Assembly (NCBI RefSeq): GCF_002835805.1
Contig: NZ_PISE01000016.1
Location: forward strand, 117,029 to 181,028
Source of the DNA: Niallia nealsonii
GTDB taxonomy: Bacteria > Bacillota > Bacilli > Bacillales > Cytobacillaceae
Length of the DNA stretch: 64,000 bases
Reading direction: 5' to 3'
Shown here in pieces: positions 12,025 to 21,894 of the stretch (its first letter is position 1; every line of letters starts with the position of its first letter). Position numbers and translations under genes: made by a program. Below the pieces are notes generated by a model. The model did no database searches, was not told the DNA's origin, and saw only the letters and a program-made list of their open reading frames with translations.

Positions 12025-12042
12025 GTTCGTTTCACTTTATTT
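12025..12042 (-). repeat. Head-only scrap of the AATAAAGTGAAAC repeat family
   Basis: On the minus strand this reads AATAAAGTGAAACGAAC. That matches the head of the long copy downstream of ypdA (27881-28056). No hairpin or tail follows, so it is a truncated copy or a shared insertion footprint. Confidence 0.5.
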
Positions 12043-12071
12043 CAGCACTTTTCCAAAAAACATGGTATCAA

Positions 12072-12096
12072 AAAAACCGCGTTGACCGCGGTTTTT
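12072..12096 (-). terminator. Terminator after hbs
   Basis: The stem AAAAACCGCG/CGCGGTTTTT has a 5-base loop and a T-run. It lies about 25 bases past the hbs stop. Confidence 0.93.
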
Positions 12097-12118
12097 AGTA
12101 TCGTAGCAATGTATGTAA

Positions 12119-12391
12119 TTACTTCACTGCATCTTTAAGTGCTTTTCCTGGTTTAAAAGCAGGAACTTTGCTAGCTGCGATTTCAATTTCTTCGCCTGTT
12201 TGTGGGTTGCGTCCTTTACGTGCTGCACGTTCACGAACTTCAAAGTTTCCGAAACCGATAAGTTGAACTTTATCCCCATCCTTTAAAGCATTTAAGATTG
12301 TATCAAAAACAGCATCAACTGCTTTAGTAGCGTCTTTTTTAGATAATTCACTTGCTTCAGCAACTGCGTTAATTAATTCTGTTTTGTTCAT
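12119..12391 (-). CDS. hbs: HU family DNA-binding protein HBsu
   Basis: This small basic nucleoid protein bends and wraps DNA as a dimer. The 90-residue sequence [20 protein letters not shown] and the beta-arm with RKGRNPQTG near residue 55 are classical HU. An in-frame GTG three codons upstream overlaps the GGAGGAGGTG ribosome binding site, so the ATG at 12391 is the start. It is monocistronic, with its own terminator and a long upstream spacer, as expected for a highly expressed gene. Confidence 0.97.
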   Translation of the reverse strand: MNKTELINAVAEASELSKKDATKAVDAVFDTILNALKDGDKVQLIGFGNFEVRERAARKGRNPQTGEEIEIAASKVPAFKPGKALKDAVK

Positions 12392-12875
12392 GCCTTTCAC
12401 CTCCTCCCAAATGTTTCAAATAAATTCAAAGAGTGCATCTACTATCATTATTTGTAAACAAATTCACGGAATTATATACATCATACCAAATATTTTCTTA
12501 AATATGAACTATATACTAGTGCATATACGAGAATTATTTGAACGAAAAGTGGGTTGCTTAAATCATATACCCCTAAAAAACCTTATATGACGCTAATTCC
12601 TTTAAAAGATTATCATAATCATTTGCGCATATCAAGAAATATTATCTATTGAGAGCAATCTTTTAATAATTTAACAGATATTTGTAACACTTGTCCCTTT
12701 TTTTAACAATCCCTTTAAAGATTAGTTGCAAAAAAGGCTTACTTCAGAAGCATCTCCCCCTTAATTAAGGCCAAAAGTTATTTGAATTTTCTTTTGATTA
12801 TTCGTTCACTTAAGCTTTATCTTCTAAAGAAACAGAAAGTTAAATTTAACATCTTTTATTTTCCAAAACAAAAAA
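12392..12875. other. Spacer upstream of hbs
   Basis: This 480-base AT-rich region probably contains the hbs promoters. A 68-codon plus-strand open frame (12384-12590) runs antisense out of hbs and has no ribosome binding site or domain, so it is not called. Confidence 0.4.
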
Positions 12876-12895
12876 AGAACCCTAAAAAGAGTTCT
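12876..12895 (-). terminator. Terminator after spoIVA
   Basis: The stem AGAACTC/GGGTTCT with a short A/T loop is followed by a run of seven T on the minus strand. It begins directly at the spoIVA stop codon. Confidence 0.8.
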
Positions 12896-12896
12896 C

Positions 12897-14375
12897 CTAA
12901 AGAATGATTGCAATTAGTCCACCAGAGCCTTCATTGATAATTCGTTCAAGTGTTTCTTTTAATTTATACCTTGCATTTTCCGGCATAAGTGAAAGCTTCG
13001 CTTGAATCCCTTCACGCACTATCGAACTTAAACTTCTGCCAAAAATATCAGAATTCCAAATCGATAGCGGATCATCTTCAAAGTCCTGCATCAAGTATCG
13101 GACAAGCTCCTCACTTTGTTTTTCAGAACCAATGATTGGCGCAAATTCTGACTCTACATCTACTTTTATCATGTGTATAGATGGTGCAACAGCCTTTAAT
13201 CGAACACCAAATCGAGATCCTTGACGAATAATTTCTGGTTCATCCAAACTCATGTCCACTAATGATGGGGCAGCTATGCCGTAGCCGGTTTGCTTTACCA
13301 TCTTTAAAGCATCAGATATTTGATCATACTCCGTTTTTGCATGAGCAAAATCTTGCATCAACTCTAATAAGTGGTCTTTCCCTCTTATCTCAACACCAAC
13401 AATTTCTTTTAATATTTCATCGTATAGCTCATCTGGTGCAAATAAATCAATTTCTGCAACTCCTTGCCCCATTTCAATTCCAGCAAGACCTGCACGATCA
13501 ATAAATTCATATTCGCTAAACTGGGTTACTACTCGATCAACATCTCTTAATCTTTTAATATCTTTAACCGTATCTTTTACTGCTTCTTGATAGTTGTCGC
13601 GAAGCCAATGATTTTCACGCAATACCATTACCCAACTCGGTAAATTTACATTTACTTCTAAAACCGGGAATTCAAACAATGCTTCCCTCATTACATTTAA
13701 TACATCTGTTTCCCTCATCGATTCTACACTCATTGCAATTACAGGAATATCGTATTCATTAGAAAGCTCTGTACGAAGAGCCTCTGTATTTGGATGAAAT
13801 GGCTGTGCACTATTGATAATCATAATAAACGGTTTCCCTACTTCTTTTAGTTCCTCAATCACCCGTTTTTCGGCTTCTAAGTAGTTACTTCTAGGAATAT
13901 CCCCAATTGTGCCATCTGTTGTAATAACAACACCAATAGTACTGTGTTCTTGAATGACCTTTCTTGTACCAATTTCAGCTGCTTCATGGAAAGGGATTGG
14001 CTCTTCATACCACGGTGTATTAATCATTCTTGGACCATTTTCATCTTCATAGCCTTGCGCTCCTGGAACAGTATATCCTACGCAATCGACTAATCTTATA
14101 TTAACATCTAATCCTTCATCCACTTTAATAGAAGCTGCTTGATTTGGAACGAATTTTGGTTCTGTCGTCATGATTGTTTTGCCAGCAGCACTTTGCGGCA
14201 ATTCATCTTTTGTTCGAGCTCTGTCTCCTTCATTGTCCATATTAGGGATTACGACAAGTTCCATAAACTTTTTAATAAAAGTTGATTTCCCTGTTCGTAC
14301 AGCACCTACAACTCCTAAATAAATATCGCCGCCCGTTCTTTCGGCAATATCTTTAAAAATATTGACCTTTTCCAA
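12897..14375 (-). CDS. spoIVA: Stage IV sporulation protein A, coat basement ATPase
   Basis: SpoIVA polymerises on the forespore surface by hydrolysing ATP and anchors the spore coat and cortex machinery. The Walker A motif GAVRTGKST lies near residues 24-32, and the C-terminal region that localises it with SpoVM is complete. The open frame could start at ATG 14438. The TTG at 14375 follows AGGAGGGG and gives 492 residues opening (M)EKVNIFKDIAERTGGDIYLG, the exact family form. It is expected to be mother-cell expressed (family knowledge). A terminator follows. Confidence 0.97.
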   Translation of the reverse strand: MEKVNIFKDIAERTGGDIYLGVVGAVRTGKSTFIKKFMELVVIPNMDNEGDRARTKDELPQSAAGKTIMTTEPKFVPNQAASIKVDEGLDVNIRLVDCVGYTVPGAQGYEDENGPRMINTPWYEEPIPFHEAAEIGTRKVIQEHSTIGVVITTDGTIGDIPRSNYLEAEKRVIEELKEVGKPFIMIINSAQPFHPNTEALRTELSNEYDIPVIAMSVESMRETDVLNVMREALFEFPVLEVNVNLPSWVMVLRENHWLRDNYQEAVKDTVKDIKRLRDVDRVVTQFSEYEFIDRAGLAGIEMGQGVAEIDLFAPDELYDEILKEIVGVEIRGKDHLLELMQDFAHAKTEYDQISDALKMVKQTGYGIAAPSLVDMSLDEPEIIRQGSRFGVRLKAVAPSIHMIKVDVESEFAPIIGSEKQSEELVRYLMQDFEDDPLSIWNSDIFGRSLSSIVREGIQAKLSLMPENARYKLKETLERIINEGSGGLIAIIL

Positions 14376-14534
14376 GTGATCCCCTCCTGAACTCTCCTTA
14401 GCATATCGGAAACTATTCCGTAAAATACTATTTGACACTATATATTTATGATGTTGTCCTATATCTTTATGACTGATTTTAAAAATTTCCTCCCCTAGAT
14501 TTTTTGTCCATTAATAAAACAAGTACATGCCGCT

Positions 14535-14749
14535 AATAAAGTGAAACTTTAATCAGCGGGAGTTTTCTACGTCTCCACTGATTGTAGCCTGAGACCGATG
14601 AATATAGGTCACACAGACATTGTCACAGGACACGGGGTCCTTATTAGTCTATGTACTTTTATATCGGGCTTTTACTCAGCATTTGTCTCCTACCTAGATC
14701 TCTCATCATCTCTTAGATGAGGGTCAAAAGCTTGTTAAATAGGGACAAA
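14535..14749 (+). repeat. Long copy of the dispersed structured repeat (copy A)
   Basis: The head AATAAAGTGAAACTTTAATC opens a hairpin whose arms are AATCAGCGGGAG and CTCCACTGATT. A variable core follows, with ACACAGACATTG and the block ATCGGGCTTTTA. The tail is GGGTCAAAAGCTTGTTAAATAGGGA. CGGGCTTTT can pair with most of the AAAAGC tail, closing a larger domain. No open frame is present. It lies upstream of spoIVA and is about 215 bases long. Confidence 0.7.
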
Positions 14750-15019
14750 CACATCAAGAACCCCTATCTTTTGCCACTTGATGTCTACGCGAAAAAAGAA
14801 GCAATTCCTTATATTAAGGTAATTTTTTTAGTTTGCTATTCTTGAAGATATAACTTTTTAGAAAAATAGAAAAAAACCTTCTCTTCAATATATACATGAA
14901 AAGAAAGCTTATGACATTTTTTTAACAGAATAGAAAATAACATTTATCGATTTCATTTTTATACTTTCTAGTCCAGTTTAAAAGTACGCAAAACAGCTAG
15001 CTCTAAAGAAAAACCCAAC
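14750..15019. other. Spacer between two repeat copies
   Basis: This is AT-rich sequence with no supported gene; B. subtilis has yphE and yphF in the equivalent interval and neither is seen here. Confidence 0.35.
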
Positions 15020-15073
15020 ATAAAGTGAAACTTCAATCAGTGGGGGTCAAAATCCCGTTAAAGAGGGATAAAA
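15020..15073 (+). repeat. Short copy of the dispersed repeat (copy B)
   Basis: The head ATAAAGTGAAACTTCAATC runs straight into the tail GGGGTCAAAATCCCGTTAAAG and AGGGATAAA. The core is missing, giving a 54-base head-to-tail form. Confidence 0.7.
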
Positions 15074-15438
15074 AATAAATGAACATACTGTTTTTTAAAA
15101 CCCGAGTCCCCCCTAAATATTCCCATTGTTTCTAAATATAAAAAAAGGGATAAGAGCTCATTCAATAACAAAGAGCCAAAGTAAAGAAGGGGAAACTTTA
15201 CTTCGGCAAACTTTTAGACTATTGTACCCAATCCCTGTTCAATCCACCAGGTTGCTTCGTTGCATTGTATGCAATTTGTTACAAAATCGCTTCATAAAAA
15301 TGCCTATTTTTCTAAAAAAGATCGTTATTTTTTTAGAATAGACCTTATACAAACTATACAGCTAGTATATTGCATCTAGCTATGAATTGAATTTTCCTTT
15401 TTTTAAAGTTCATAAAAGAATGTCTACGAACAAAAAAA
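15074..15438. other. Spacer downstream of gpsA
   Basis: A 71-codon plus-strand frame (15126-15341) is present but has no ribosome binding site and no recognisable domain, so nothing is called. Confidence 0.35.
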
Positions 15439-15460
15439 AGCAGCATATTTTCTGCTGCTT
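15439..15460 (-). terminator. Terminator after gpsA
   Basis: The stem AAGCAGCA/TGCTGCTT with a 6-base loop is followed by eight T on the minus strand, directly beyond the gpsA stop. Confidence 0.93.
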
Positions 15461-15468
15461 CCCTTTAT

Positions 15469-16521
15469 TTATTCTATGTATTGTGAGGCTAGAATATTTA
15501 TCAAATCTTCCATCTCACTTGTTTTTCCTCTTTCCATAAGGCTATCTACCGCCTTTTTAGGGTCTCCTCCGTTAAAGAGGACATTATATAGAGCACTTGC
15601 GATTGGCAGCTCTACATTATATTTTTCAGAAAGTTGATGAGCGGCTTTAGTGGTGCGGATTCCTTCCACGGCCATGCCCATATCATTTAATACCTCTTCC
15701 ATTTGACGCCCTTTTCCCAACTGATTTCCTGCTCTCCAGTTTCTAGAATGTGGGCTTGTACATGTTACAATTAAATCACCAATGCCTGTCAGTCCAGCAA
15801 ATGTTAAAGGATTAGCGCCCATCTTTGTTCCAAGACGAGCCATTTCAGCAAGCCCTCTTGTAATCAAAGCTGCTTTTGCATTATCTCCATAACCTAATCC
15901 ATCTGTAATACCTGCACAAACAGCAATGATATTTTTTAATGCACCACCAATTTCGACTCCAATAATATCAGGATTTGTATATACTCTAAAATTAGAATTA
16001 ATAAATAAATCCTGGACTTTTTGCGCTTCTTCCATGCTTTTCGAAGAAACGGTCACCGTTGTTGGATGGCGCAGACTCACTTCCTCCGCATGACTCGGGC
16101 CAGAAAGAACAACAATGCTTTTAATCAGTTCTTTTGGTATCTCTTCTTCCATTATTTCAGAAATTCGCAAAAGAGATTCTGGTTCTATTCCCTTGCTTAC
16201 ATGTACAAAGGTTATAGGACTTTTCACAAAGGGAATAATTTGTTTAATCACTTCCCGCATTGCTTTTGTTGGTACAGATAATGTTATATACGCAGCATCA
16301 CGCACTGCTTCTTCCATAGAAGTTGTCCCATGTATTCCATCTGGGAGCAAAATATTCGGCAAATATTTTTTATTCTCATGAACCTTATTTATTTCATCAA
16401 TTGTTTGCTGGTTTTTTCCCCATAAGTAAACAGTATGTCCATTATCTGCAAGAACCAATGATAGTGCTGTTCCCCAACTTCCAGCACCTATCATTGCCAC
16501 TTTCACTTTGCCATTGCCCAT
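15469..16521 (-). CDS. gpsA: NAD(P)H-dependent glycerol-3-phosphate dehydrogenase
   Basis: It reduces dihydroxyacetone phosphate to sn-glycerol-3-phosphate for phospholipid synthesis. The nucleotide-binding motif GAGSWGTAL lies near residues 13-21. The catalytic-domain motif GLTGIGDLIVTCTSPHSRN lies near residue 230. An open frame reaches 24 codons upstream into der, but the ATG at 16521 follows GAGGTG and lies 16 bases after the der stop, giving 350 residues. It forms an operon with der, as in B. subtilis, and ends at a strong terminator. Confidence 0.96.
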   Translation of the reverse strand: MGNGKVKVAMIGAGSWGTALSLVLADNGHTVYLWGKNQQTIDEINKVHENKKYLPNILLPDGIHGTTSMEEAVRDAAYITLSVPTKAMREVIKQIIPFVKSPITFVHVSKGIEPESLLRISEIMEEEIPKELIKSIVVLSGPSHAEEVSLRHPTTVTVSSKSMEEAQKVQDLFINSNFRVYTNPDIIGVEIGGALKNIIAVCAGITDGLGYGDNAKAALITRGLAEMARLGTKMGANPLTFAGLTGIGDLIVTCTSPHSRNWRAGNQLGKGRQMEEVLNDMGMAVEGIRTTKAAHQLSEKYNVELPIASALYNVLFNGGDPKKAVDSLMERGKTSEMEDLINILASQYIE

Positions 16522-16537
16522 CAAAAAAACACCTCGA

Positions 16538-17848
16538 TTATTTGCGTTCTCTCGCAAAGATTTTAATTGGTGTGCCTTCGAAGCCAAATGCATCTCTTAT
16601 ACGGTTTTCCAAGAAGCGCTCATAAGAAAAATGAAGCAGCTCTGGATCATTAACAAATACAACAAATGTCGGCGGTCCCACAGCAACTTGTGTAGTATAG
16701 TAGATTTTTAATCTTTTTCCTTTATCAGTTGGTGTTGGATTCATCGCAACTGCATCCATTATGACATCGTTTAAGACACTTGTTTCCACACGCAATGTAT
16801 GGTTCTCACTTGCTAAATTAATCATAGGAATAAGCGTATGGATACGTTTTTTTGTTTTTGCAGATAAAAATACAATCGGAGCATAATCTAAAAACAAGAA
16901 ATGTTCTCGAATATTTCGTTCAAATGCTTTCATTGTTTTTTCATCTTTTTCAACAGCATCCCATTTATTGACCACAATAATAACTGCTCTTCCAGCTTCA
17001 TGAGCATAGCCGGCAATCTTTTTATCCTGTTCAATAATTCCTTCTTCTCCGTCAATTACAACAAGAACCACATCTGATCTTTCAATTGCTCTTAATGCAC
17101 GAAGAACGCTATACTTTTCTGTCGTTTCATATACTTTTCCTTTTTTTCTCATGCCGGCAGTATCAATAATAACATATGGGTTTCCATTCACCGTTACTTG
17201 TGAATCAATTGCATCCCTTGTCGTTCCTGCTATATTGCTGACAATTACTCGATCTTCCCCTAGCATAGCATTAACTAAAGAAGATTTCCCAACATTTGGA
17301 CGTCCAATTAAAGAGAATTTAATGACATCATCGCCATATTCTTTTCCTTCTCCTTTTGGAAAATGCTGTGCTGCTTCATCAAGCAAATCTCCTAATCCTA
17401 AACCGTGAGAACCTGAAATTGGTACTGGTTCACCAAAACCTAGGGAATAGAAATCGTAAATCTGCTGACGCATTTCAGGATTATCAATTTTATTTACTGC
17501 AAGAACAACAGGTTTTTTTGCACGATATAGAATTTTTGCTACTTCTTCATCAGCAGATGTTACCCCTTCGCGTCCATTTGTAATAAAAATAATAACATCC
17601 GCTTCTTCTATAGCAATCTCTGCCTGCATTCTAATCTGATCTAAAAATGGCTCATCACCAATGTCGATGCCCCCTGTATCAATTAAATTAAAATCATGAT
17701 TTAACCATTCAGCAGAACTATAGATCCGATCCCTTGTTACTCCTGGAATATCTTCTACTATTGAAATACGTTCGCCAACAATTCTATTAAAAATAGTGGA
17801 CTTGCCCACATTTGGCCTTCCTACTATCGCAATTACAGGTTTTGCCAT
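16538..17848 (-). CDS. der: Ribosome biogenesis GTPase Der (EngA)
   Basis: Der has two tandem GTPase domains and a KH-like domain and is required for maturation of the 50S subunit. The P-loops GRPNVGKST near residue 10 and GRPNVGKSS near residue 184 are both intact. [10 protein letters not shown] near residue 228 belongs to the second domain. The ATG at 17848, behind AAGGATG, gives 436 residues, the B. subtilis length. The 24 extra upstream codons of the open frame are not family-like. Confidence 0.97.
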   Translation of the reverse strand: MAKPVIAIVGRPNVGKSTIFNRIVGERISIVEDIPGVTRDRIYSSAEWLNHDFNLIDTGGIDIGDEPFLDQIRMQAEIAIEEADVIIFITNGREGVTSADEEVAKILYRAKKPVVLAVNKIDNPEMRQQIYDFYSLGFGEPVPISGSHGLGLGDLLDEAAQHFPKGEGKEYGDDVIKFSLIGRPNVGKSSLVNAMLGEDRVIVSNIAGTTRDAIDSQVTVNGNPYVIIDTAGMRKKGKVYETTEKYSVLRALRAIERSDVVLVVIDGEEGIIEQDKKIAGYAHEAGRAVIIVVNKWDAVEKDEKTMKAFERNIREHFLFLDYAPIVFLSAKTKKRIHTLIPMINLASENHTLRVETSVLNDVIMDAVAMNPTPTDKGKRLKIYYTTQVAVGPPTFVVFVNDPELLHFSYERFLENRIRDAFGFEGTPIKIFARERK

Positions 17849-18343
17849 TACATTCATCCTTCCATCATTTCCATTAAACTTATTTATGCAGCCAATCTGC
17901 TTATTCCTAAAAACAAACATGTTATCAACTTACTAAAGATAAACAGTAAGCTGCATCTAAATCTTTAAACTCTCTATTAACGTTTGCTTATTCTTATAAA
18001 GAACAACACAAAAGCTTAAAGGTGTCCATCATATGAGCATAAGCCAAATTTCCTTTATGAATAAGTTTTTGTTTCCCTCAAATCATGGAAAATTTACTGC
18101 ATATAGAGCAGGCAACTAATTTTGCTCTTATTATGGCTTCTGTATACATAGTTAAAATAATCCAAAAATCAATATTATTAGGAAACATGCTTAAAAGAAC
18201 AAAAGGAAGACTGGATTATACTCATTACACCTAGGACACCCCTATAACTTATTTATTTTAACAAAGAGCCTCACTACTAGCAAGAACAAAAATTCTTGGC
18301 TTTGTTTCTCTAAATAGGAAAAAAGAGCATTTTATCTTATACA
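17849..18343. other. Spacer upstream of der
   Basis: About 500 bases of AT-rich DNA without a supported reading frame. The der promoter should lie close to 17860-17950. Nothing else is recognised. Confidence 0.4.
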
Positions 18344-18477
18344 AATAAAGTAAAACTTCAATCTGTGGGGAGGGGTTCCATTCCCCACTGATTGTTAGTT
18401 GAACCAATCGGGCTTTTACGGGCAGTTGTCCCCACCAACTTCGAGGGGGATCAAAAGCCCGTTAATGCGGAATAAAA
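18344..18477 (+). repeat. Long copy of the dispersed structured repeat (copy C)
   Basis: The head AATAAAGTAAAACTTCAATC is followed by a hairpin with arms TGTGGGGA and TCCCCACT. Then come AATCGGGCTTTTACGGG and the tail GATCAAAAGCCCGTTAATGCG. CGGGCTTTT is exactly complementary to AAAAGCCCG, so a long-range stem is possible. It is 134 bases long and lacks the ACAGATGTTGC core of copies D and E. Confidence 0.72.
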
Positions 18478-18500
18478 TGAGCCATCATATAAAAACATTT

Positions 18501-18686
18501 CTAATGCTTCACAATAATATAAATATCTTTACTTATTTGATGGGCAATTCCATCCAATATTGCTTCTAAATTAGCTGAAACATGTTCCATTTCTTTTTGA
18601 TTTTCACAATAAAATACACCCGTGCCTTGGGCTACTTTAGCGGAATTCGTCGTAATGGCAGCCAATATATACTTTTCAATATTCAC
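18501..18686 (-). CDS. Small partner protein of the YIEGIA operon
   Basis: This 61-residue soluble protein (NIEKYILAAITTNSAKVAQG...) has a C-terminal half ending DIYIIVKH. Small proteins in this position are annotated as the capping subunit for the YIEGIA membrane protein; I assign it by position and length, without a known biochemical role. The start is GTG at 18686 behind AGAAGAAAAAGG. It overlaps the end of the YIEGIA gene by 11 bases, which implies translational coupling. Confidence 0.75.
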   Translation of the reverse strand: MNIEKYILAAITTNSAKVAQGTGVFYCENQKEMEHVSANLEAILDGIAHQISKDIYIIVKH

Positions 18687-19572
18687 CTTTTTCTTCCTTT
18701 CTCTCTAACCGTTTATTTGGCATTCTAATTGCATTCTCTAATGTTGGCACGGCTCCAATAATCTGCAAGGCCTTCTTGGTATTTTTTTCTTGGGGCAGCA
18801 AAAAAACAGCCACTCTCCCATCATTTAAATCCCTTTTAGCTAATGGAACTAAAGCTGGCGTTCCTGAATCTCGATATACGCCAAGAGCAGTAGATACATC
18901 ATAAAGAATGGCCTGTCTTTGCCCTAAATTAGCGATAGTATTTCGGGCATTAAAGTTTTTGGGTGAAAGAATAAATCCTATGCCATATTGCAGCACCTCT
19001 TTTTGTCTTTCGGGCAAGCCGATGTTCATAATATAAATATTGTCAATGTATAAACCAGCTTCCTCAAATCTCGGTTCCATTTCTTGTATCGTTACAATAT
19101 CCTTTAGTTTTCCACCAGACATTAATTTTTTTGAAATAATAATAGATACAATAGCGGCAAACATTCCTGTCCAAATATTGTATGCAATATAGCCGAAGGT
19201 ACTCAAAAGGCTTGTAAACATTACTAAGTAGTTCCTGCTTTCAAAAGCAATCGCTATTCCCTCGATATATGTTTTCCCTCTCGGCACCATCTCAAAGCTA
19301 TCTAGCTCCGTTAATGTGTTTCGCTCCATGTTACGAACTTCTCTAAATTGAGAAGCGGCTACTGTTAAAAAAGTGACCGCGGTAAAATCTTTATCTAATA
19401 TAGCAGGAATCGCCACCGTTCCTAACCCTGCTGCAATAAAACCTAATGCAATATGAATTATTTTCCCATGCAAATACGTTGGATATTGCCGATAATCTGT
19501 TCTTAACATAAATACTCTTAAAGCAGTTCCGATTATCACCCCAAAAGCAATAGGATATGTAAATTCATTCAT
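18676..19572 (-). CDS. YIEGIA family membrane protein
   Basis: The name-giving motif YIEGIAIAFESRNYL lies near residues 102-116. Hydrophobic segments near residues 5-22, 38-58 and 118-150 indicate a polytopic N-terminal half. The C-terminal half looks soluble. The ATG at 19572 overlaps the yphA stop (ATGA), so the two genes are probably coupled; an open frame begins 16 codons further up but inside yphA. The family occurs in spore formers and its function is unknown to me. It corresponds by position to B. subtilis yphB. Confidence 0.85.
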   Translation of the reverse strand: MNEFTYPIAFGVIIGTALRVFMLRTDYRQYPTYLHGKIIHIALGFIAAGLGTVAIPAILDKDFTAVTFLTVAASQFREVRNMERNTLTELDSFEMVPRGKTYIEGIAIAFESRNYLVMFTSLLSTFGYIAYNIWTGMFAAIVSIIISKKLMSGGKLKDIVTIQEMEPRFEEAGLYIDNIYIMNIGLPERQKEVLQYGIGFILSPKNFNARNTIANLGQRQAILYDVSTALGVYRDSGTPALVPLAKRDLNDGRVAVFLLPQEKNTKKALQIIGAVPTLENAIRMPNKRLERKEEKGEY

Positions 19573-20177
19573 AATAGTTTTTGTTTCTCCTTTTCCATAA
19601 TATAAACATACTTTTCCCATCTTAAAAGATATAGTTTAACTGTATAAAAAATGACGATTGCAGCAATGCTAATAAGCAAACTATCAAAAAAAGACATAGA
19701 ACCAACTGTATAGGAATACTGATATTTTTTTAACAGAATGCCATATAAAACATCCCCATTAATACTTCCAAAAATGATTAATAAAATTTGTTTCGTCGGC
19801 TCCTTATAGATAAGTCGGGCCACTATAATTAAACCAATGGAAAGCAGCCACTCTTTATTAAAGATAATCCATATAGGGTCAAGAATAGAAAATAAGTGAA
19901 ACGAGCAGTAAGCAAGCATCGTAAAAAAGGCGGATAAAAGAAAGTACAAAAGTGCTGTTTTTTTAAATGTGGTGATATAGAAAAAAATTCCGACATATAA
20001 ACAAGCTAATAATAAAGAAATAGTAAAACCAAACATACTTAATTGATATGGCGATAAAATAATAGCTGATAATAATAGGATAGTGAAATTCAATCGATTT
20101 TTATGCTTTTTATCTAAAAAAAATGTCGTTTGAATCCATAACATCCATATAAACCAATAAAAGAACTGACCATCCAA
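19569..20177 (-). CDS. yphA: YphA-like polytopic membrane protein
   Basis: This 202-residue, strongly hydrophobic protein has about six membrane segments and no soluble domain. The opening (M)DGQFFYWFIWMLWIQTTFFL resembles YphA. The open frame extends 41 codons further, but GAGGAGG lies 7 bases before a TTG at 20177, which gives the family length. It is the first gene of a three-gene operon with the YIEGIA protein and its small partner, overlapping the next gene by 4 bases. Its function is unknown; the operon context suggests a sporulation membrane role. Confidence 0.75.
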   Translation of the reverse strand: MDGQFFYWFIWMLWIQTTFFLDKKHKNRLNFTILLLSAIILSPYQLSMFGFTISLLLACLYVGIFFYITTFKKTALLYFLLSAFFTMLAYCSFHLFSILDPIWIIFNKEWLLSIGLIIVARLIYKEPTKQILLIIFGSINGDVLYGILLKKYQYSYTVGSMSFFDSLLISIAAIVIFYTVKLYLLRWEKYVYIMEKEKQKLL

Positions 20178-20282
20178 ATTTATCTCCTCCTCATTTCCAT
20201 TATGGCTATTCAAAGAGAACTTTAAACGATGATGCATAATCTTCTCATAATTTATCATGATAAGGAAATGGAGGTGAAAAGT

Positions 20283-20426
20283 ATGGGCAAAGATAGACAA
20301 GAGGGGAAATTAAAAAAGAGTAAAAGAGTAGAATCTGACCGAGACCAAGCATTACATTACCCAGGTTCTGCAAAGCTTCAAAGTCCAGAAGAAGCAAGAG
20401 CTTTTAATGATAATAAGCAAGGTTAG
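20283..20426 (+). CDS. ypzI: YpzI family small protein
   Basis: This 47-residue hydrophilic protein begins MGKDRQEGKLKKSKRVESDR and contains DQALHYPGSAKLQSPEEAR, matching YpzI of Bacillus. The longer frame upstream is not needed because GGAGGTG precedes the ATG at 20283. It is divergent from yphA. Its function is unknown. A shared bidirectional terminator separates it from ypfD. Confidence 0.88.
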   Translation: MGKDRQEGKLKKSKRVESDRDQALHYPGSAKLQSPEEARAFNDNKQG

Positions 20427-20475
20427 GCACTGTAAAGATGCGTTGAAGCACTCTAAACATGCTGCATCTACACAA

Positions 20476-20513
20476 AAAGAGTGAGCTATTAATAGGGCAA
20501 TAGCTCACTCTTT
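20476..20513. terminator. Bidirectional terminator between ypzI and ypfD
   Basis: A 15-base-pair perfect stem (AAAGAGTGAGCTATT with AATAGCTCACTCTTT) serves the converging ends of ypzI and ypfD. Confidence 0.9.
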
Positions 20514-20520
20514 ATTTTCT

Positions 20521-21660
20521 TTAGTTTTTTAGTTTTCTTAATTGATCTCCAATCATATCGCCTAATTGGAATCCTTTAGACTCTTCAGGAAGTTCATAAG
20601 TTTCTTCTTCATCCTGTTCTTTTTCTGTCAGCTCTTTAATGCTTAAAGATAGACGCTGCTCTTGTTCATTTACATCTAATACTTTTACTTGTACAACTTG
20701 TCCTTCTTGTAATTCTTCATGCGGTGTTCCAATATGTTTATGTGCAATTTGGGAAATATGCACAAGACCTTCTACTCCTTTAAACACTTCAACAAATGCA
20801 CCATATGATACAAGTCTTTTTACTGTTCCTTCTAATACACTTCCTACTGTTGCTTTTTCTGCGATATTTGCCCATGGACCAGGCAGTGTATCTTTAATGG
20901 ATAAAGAGATTCGATCATTGTCTCGATCCACGCTTAATATCTTTACCTTTACTTGTTGTCCTTCTTCTACAACATCAGACGGTTTTGAAATATGTTCATG
21001 GGATAATTGAGAGATGTGAACTAATCCATCAATTCCTCCAAGATCAACAAATGCGCCAAAATCAGTAATTCTTTGTACAACACCAGCTAATGTTTGCCCT
21101 GCTTCCAATGAATCTAGCAAATTTTGTTTTTGTTTGCTTTTTTCTGCTTCAATCACCGCTTTATGTGAAAGGATTAAACGATTTTTGTCTTTTTCTAGTT
21201 CTACAATCTTAAATGCAATTGTTTTTCCTTTGTAATCAGAAAAATCTTCTACATAATGATCTTCTACTAAAGAAGCAGGAACAAACCCTCGTACTCCAAG
21301 GTCCACTACTAAACCGCCTTTGACCACATCTTTTACTTCGACATCAAAAATTTCTCCGGTTTGAAACTTTTCTTCTAAACTATCCCATGCTTTTTCTGCA
21401 TCGACTTTACGCTTAGAAAGCACTAGCGCATCTTCTTCTACTTTGATCACTTGCAATTCTAATGTATCTCCAACAGTTGCCACATCACTGGCTTTTTCAA
21501 TATGAAGGCTTGAAAGCTCGCTGATGGGAATAACTCCATCTAATTTACTATTGGAAATAGCAACAATAACTTGTTTTTCTTCTACTTTTGTTACTTGGCC
21601 CACTACATTTTCTCCAACACTATAATTATTAACAACAATATCATTTAACTCTTCAGACAT
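20521..21660 (-). CDS. ypfD: S1 domain RNA-binding protein (ribosomal protein S1 homolog)
   Basis: Four S1 repeats are visible, beginning near residues 15, 100, 185 and 270. Each has the G-V/F-V-motif pattern, such as [17 protein letters not shown] and [19 protein letters not shown]. The length of 379 residues fits the Firmicutes S1-like protein, shorter than the six-domain S1 of E. coli. An AGGAGGAG site precedes the ATG. It is probably RNA- or ribosome-associated; the exact role in Bacillus is unclear. Confidence 0.94.
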   Translation of the reverse strand: MSEELNDIVVNNYSVGENVVGQVTKVEEKQVIVAISNSKLDGVIPISELSSLHIEKASDVATVGDTLELQVIKVEEDALVLSKRKVDAEKAWDSLEEKFQTGEIFDVEVKDVVKGGLVVDLGVRGFVPASLVEDHYVEDFSDYKGKTIAFKIVELEKDKNRLILSHKAVIEAEKSKQKQNLLDSLEAGQTLAGVVQRITDFGAFVDLGGIDGLVHISQLSHEHISKPSDVVEEGQQVKVKILSVDRDNDRISLSIKDTLPGPWANIAEKATVGSVLEGTVKRLVSYGAFVEVFKGVEGLVHISQIAHKHIGTPHEELQEGQVVQVKVLDVNEQEQRLSLSIKELTEKEQDEEETYELPEESKGFQLGDMIGDQLRKLKN

Positions 21661-21894
21661 ATGTACTCCTCCTTATATATCACTTTCATAAAATATGCTT
21701 AAATAATTTCGGCAAGCTTGCTCTGCACAAACTTTTTAGAATACTTCAAATTATTCCTTTTCTTTAAGTTCTTATAAATAACTACTTTTGTCAAGTAAGA
21801 CAACTTAAAAAGGAATAGCAAAATACAGAACTACTATCTATTAAATAATTCTTTTTCTGCTATTCCAAACTATTTATAAACCGTTGAAAAGAAA

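Noticed and set aside
12384..12590. 68-codon plus-strand frame upstream of hbs
   Set aside because: It starts inside hbs in antisense and covers the expected hbs promoter region; no ribosome binding site.
15126..15341. 71-codon plus-strand frame between spoIVA and gpsA
   Set aside because: No start signal and no family similarity; it lies among repeat debris.
14535..18477. Repeat copies considered as a CRISPR array
   Set aside because: Copies are irregularly spaced, occur in both orientations over tens of kilobases and have no spacer pattern or cas genes.
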